This document shows, one piece after another, positions 13,162 through 14,208 of a DNA stretch of 14,208 nucleotides. How positions within the stretch are numbered: the stretch's first letter is position 1; the number at the start of each line of letters is the position of its first letter. Below the pieces are notes generated by a model, which did not search any database, was not told the origin of the DNA, and saw only the letters and a program-made list of their open reading frames with translations. The position numbers and the translations under genes are program-made. The stretch comes from CAVTAE01 sp051649365 (GTDB taxonomy: Bacteria; Deinococcota; Deinococci; Deinococcales; Trueperaceae). The stretch covers positions 1 through 14,208 of the forward strand of contig JBOFGY010000029.1 of the NCBI GenBank assembly GCA_051649365.1, written 5' to 3'.

Positions 13162-14208
13162 CTATTTATCCCTTATAGCGTAGCCTGTTCCTGTTAAGGC
13201 TGTGATGATATTTCCCATAAACCCCTCGATTTCGTCATCTTTCAAGGTGCGCTCGGGGTGCCTAAACCACAATCTGAGGGCAAGGCTTTTCTTGTCTTCG
13301 GGGATGGGGTTGCCCTGATATACGTCAAAGGGGTGGACGGACTCGAGCCTCTCACCCGCCGCCTGTGAGACCAAACGCCCCAATGAGGCATACATCACAT
13401 CTTTAGGCACAATCACCGCAATATCACGCTCGGCGTGGGGTTGGCGCACGATGTCGTTAAATTTGATTTGCGCTTTTGGCAGGGGTAAAGACAGCTCGGC
13501 AATATAAGTTGTTTTCAGCTCGTACCGTGCCGCGACTTCGGGGTGAAGTTGGCCGATTGTGCCAATCTCCTCTTTGTTCCAAATGACGGCTGCGCTCACA
13601 CCTGGGTGCAAATATGCTGCCTCGAGTGGTTCAAAGGTCACCAATGCTCCGAGGGTGCGGGCGATTTTCTCGAGCAAACCCTTGAAGGTGTAAAAGTCCG
13701 TTTTTTGGTCAGCTTGCCACTCGCCTTTGGCGACAGGGCCGCTGACAAGAAGTGCGAGGCGTTCTGTTTCGCTGTCGTTAAATACGCGCCCGATTTCAAA
13801 CATGGAGAGTGAAGGCTGAGCATGGTTAAGCGCAGCAGCTTGAACAAGGCTCGGATAAAGTGCCGTTCGTAAAACGCTGCGCTCGGCACCCTGCGGGCTC
13901 ACGAGTCTTGCGTTTGCAGCAGGAGCATTGGACTTGGCGAGTTCTGCGTCGCTGGTAAACACGTAACTCAGAATTTCCTGAAAGCCGACGTTAGCGAGTA
14001 AATATCTGAGTTGACGGTGTGTGACATCTTGCAAATCTGGCACGAACTGCATCACGGGAATGGTTTCACCGATGTGTTCGTAGCCGTGCAAACGCCCGAC
14101 TTCCTCGACCAAATCTTCTTCAATCGCCAAATCAAATCGCCAGCTTGGAACAGTGACGCTCCATTTATCATCAGCCAGGATGTTGACGTTGCAACCTAGT
14201 CGCTCGAG
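13162..14208 (-). CDS. pheT: Phenylalanyl-tRNA synthetase beta subunit, C-terminal part
   Basis: 348 residues are present and the frame stays open to the right window edge, so the 5' part lies outside. Reading from the edge: LERLGCNV and VTVPSWRFDLAIEEDLVEEV (end of the B5 domain and its conserved PSWR-D--EEDLVEEVGRLHGYEHI stretch, given in parts), then the catalytic-like core domain (YLLANVGFQEILSYVF, RTALYPSLVQAAALNH, FEIGRVF). Last is the FDX-ACB anticodon-binding domain (about 255-348; PHAERDIAVIVPKD, SVHPFDVYQG, KKSLALRLWFRHPERTL). PheT pairs with PheS to charge tRNA-Phe. An internal TTG at 14130 is not the start. pheS is expected upstream, off the window. Confidence 0.96.
   Translation of the reverse strand, partial: LERLGCNVNILADDKWSVTVPSWRFDLAIEEDLVEEVGRLHGYEHIGETIPVMQFVPDLQDVTHRQLRYLLANVGFQEILSYVFTSDAELAKSNAPAANARLVSPQGAERSVLRTALYPSLVQAAALNHAQPSLSMFEIGRVFNDSETERLALLVSGPVAKGEWQADQKTDFYTFKGLLEKIARTLGALVTFEPLEAAYLHPGVSAAVIWNKEEIGTIGQLHPEVAARYELKTTYIAELSLPLPKAQIKFNDIVRQPHAERDIAVIVPKDVMYASLGRLVSQAAGERLESVHPFDVYQGNPIPEDKKSLALRLWFRHPERTLKDDEIEGFMGNIITALTGTGYAIRDK

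Larger units (their letters stand above)
891..14208. repeat. Dispersed CTCGAG palindrome, 33 copies
   Basis: Hand-located starts: 891, 993, 1258, 1321, 1339, 1400, 1590, 2563, 3187, 3203, 4594, 4855, 5014, 5125, 5236, 6558, 6820, 6957, 7011, 7078, 7114, 7221, 8495, 10555, 10651, 10927, 11914, 12087, 12500, 13342, 13621, 13669, 14203. About 3.5 are expected for a random hexamer in this length at equal base use. Copies occur in genes on both strands, in a pseudogene and between genes. None lies between 8501 and 10554, which covers the OmpH-like pair. Confidence 0.85.

Noticed and set aside
14203..14208. Window ending exactly on CTCGAG as a cloning (XhoI) boundary
   Set aside because: 32 further internal copies make a chance match at the end reasonable, and the left edge is not CTCGAG.

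Overview
This is a 14.2 kb chromosomal window of roughly balanced base composition from a diderm (Gram-negative type) bacterium. It encodes two Skp/OmpH-like periplasmic proteins, a Sec/lipobox lipoprotein, a type IV prepilin peptidase, and the housekeeping enzymes GlmS and PheT. The tandem OmpH-like pair and an unusually long prepilin peptidase are compatible with Deinococcota (Truepera/Deinococcus relatives). That placement is an inference from memory and is not proven here.

Layout. Positions 1-2530 are a gene graveyard. They hold the 3' end of an unidentified gene, a C-terminal scrap of an IS1-like transposase, a lipoprotein subtilisin (S8) gene broken by about seven frameshifts, a large imperfect palindrome, and an IS110-family transposase that has lost its catalytic RuvC-like middle. 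From 2533 to 8776 five features are read on the minus strand: a 556-residue lipoprotein of unknown function, a membrane GGDEF-EAL cyclic-di-GMP protein, a renalase-like FAD oxidoreductase and a prepilin peptidase with an internal duplication, separated by short regulatory gaps. The OmpH-like pair (9018-10073) is the only intact plus-strand block. It ends in a strong bidirectional hairpin that faces the convergent glmS gene. Beyond glmS is about 550 bp of repeat-rich non-coding DNA, then a CvpA-like membrane protein and the 3' end of pheT, both minus strand and probably co-transcribed.

How the genes relate. Most are independent housekeeping or envelope functions: amino-sugar synthesis (glmS), outer-membrane protein chaperoning (OmpH pair), pilin processing, c-di-GMP signalling, and phenylalanine charging (pheT). 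No defence system, CRISPR array, tRNA or rRNA is visible.

The most unusual signals are in the DNA itself. The palindrome CTCGAG occurs 33 times by hand count, against about 3-4 expected for a random hexamer. Period-7 (GGTTNAA) repeats form mirrored blocks around glmS and also lie inside an intact reading frame. Period-8 (CTGANNNN) repeats sit on opposite strands between two divergent genes. The prepilin peptidase carries a degenerate second copy of its GxGD segment at the spacing where the catalytic one is normally found.
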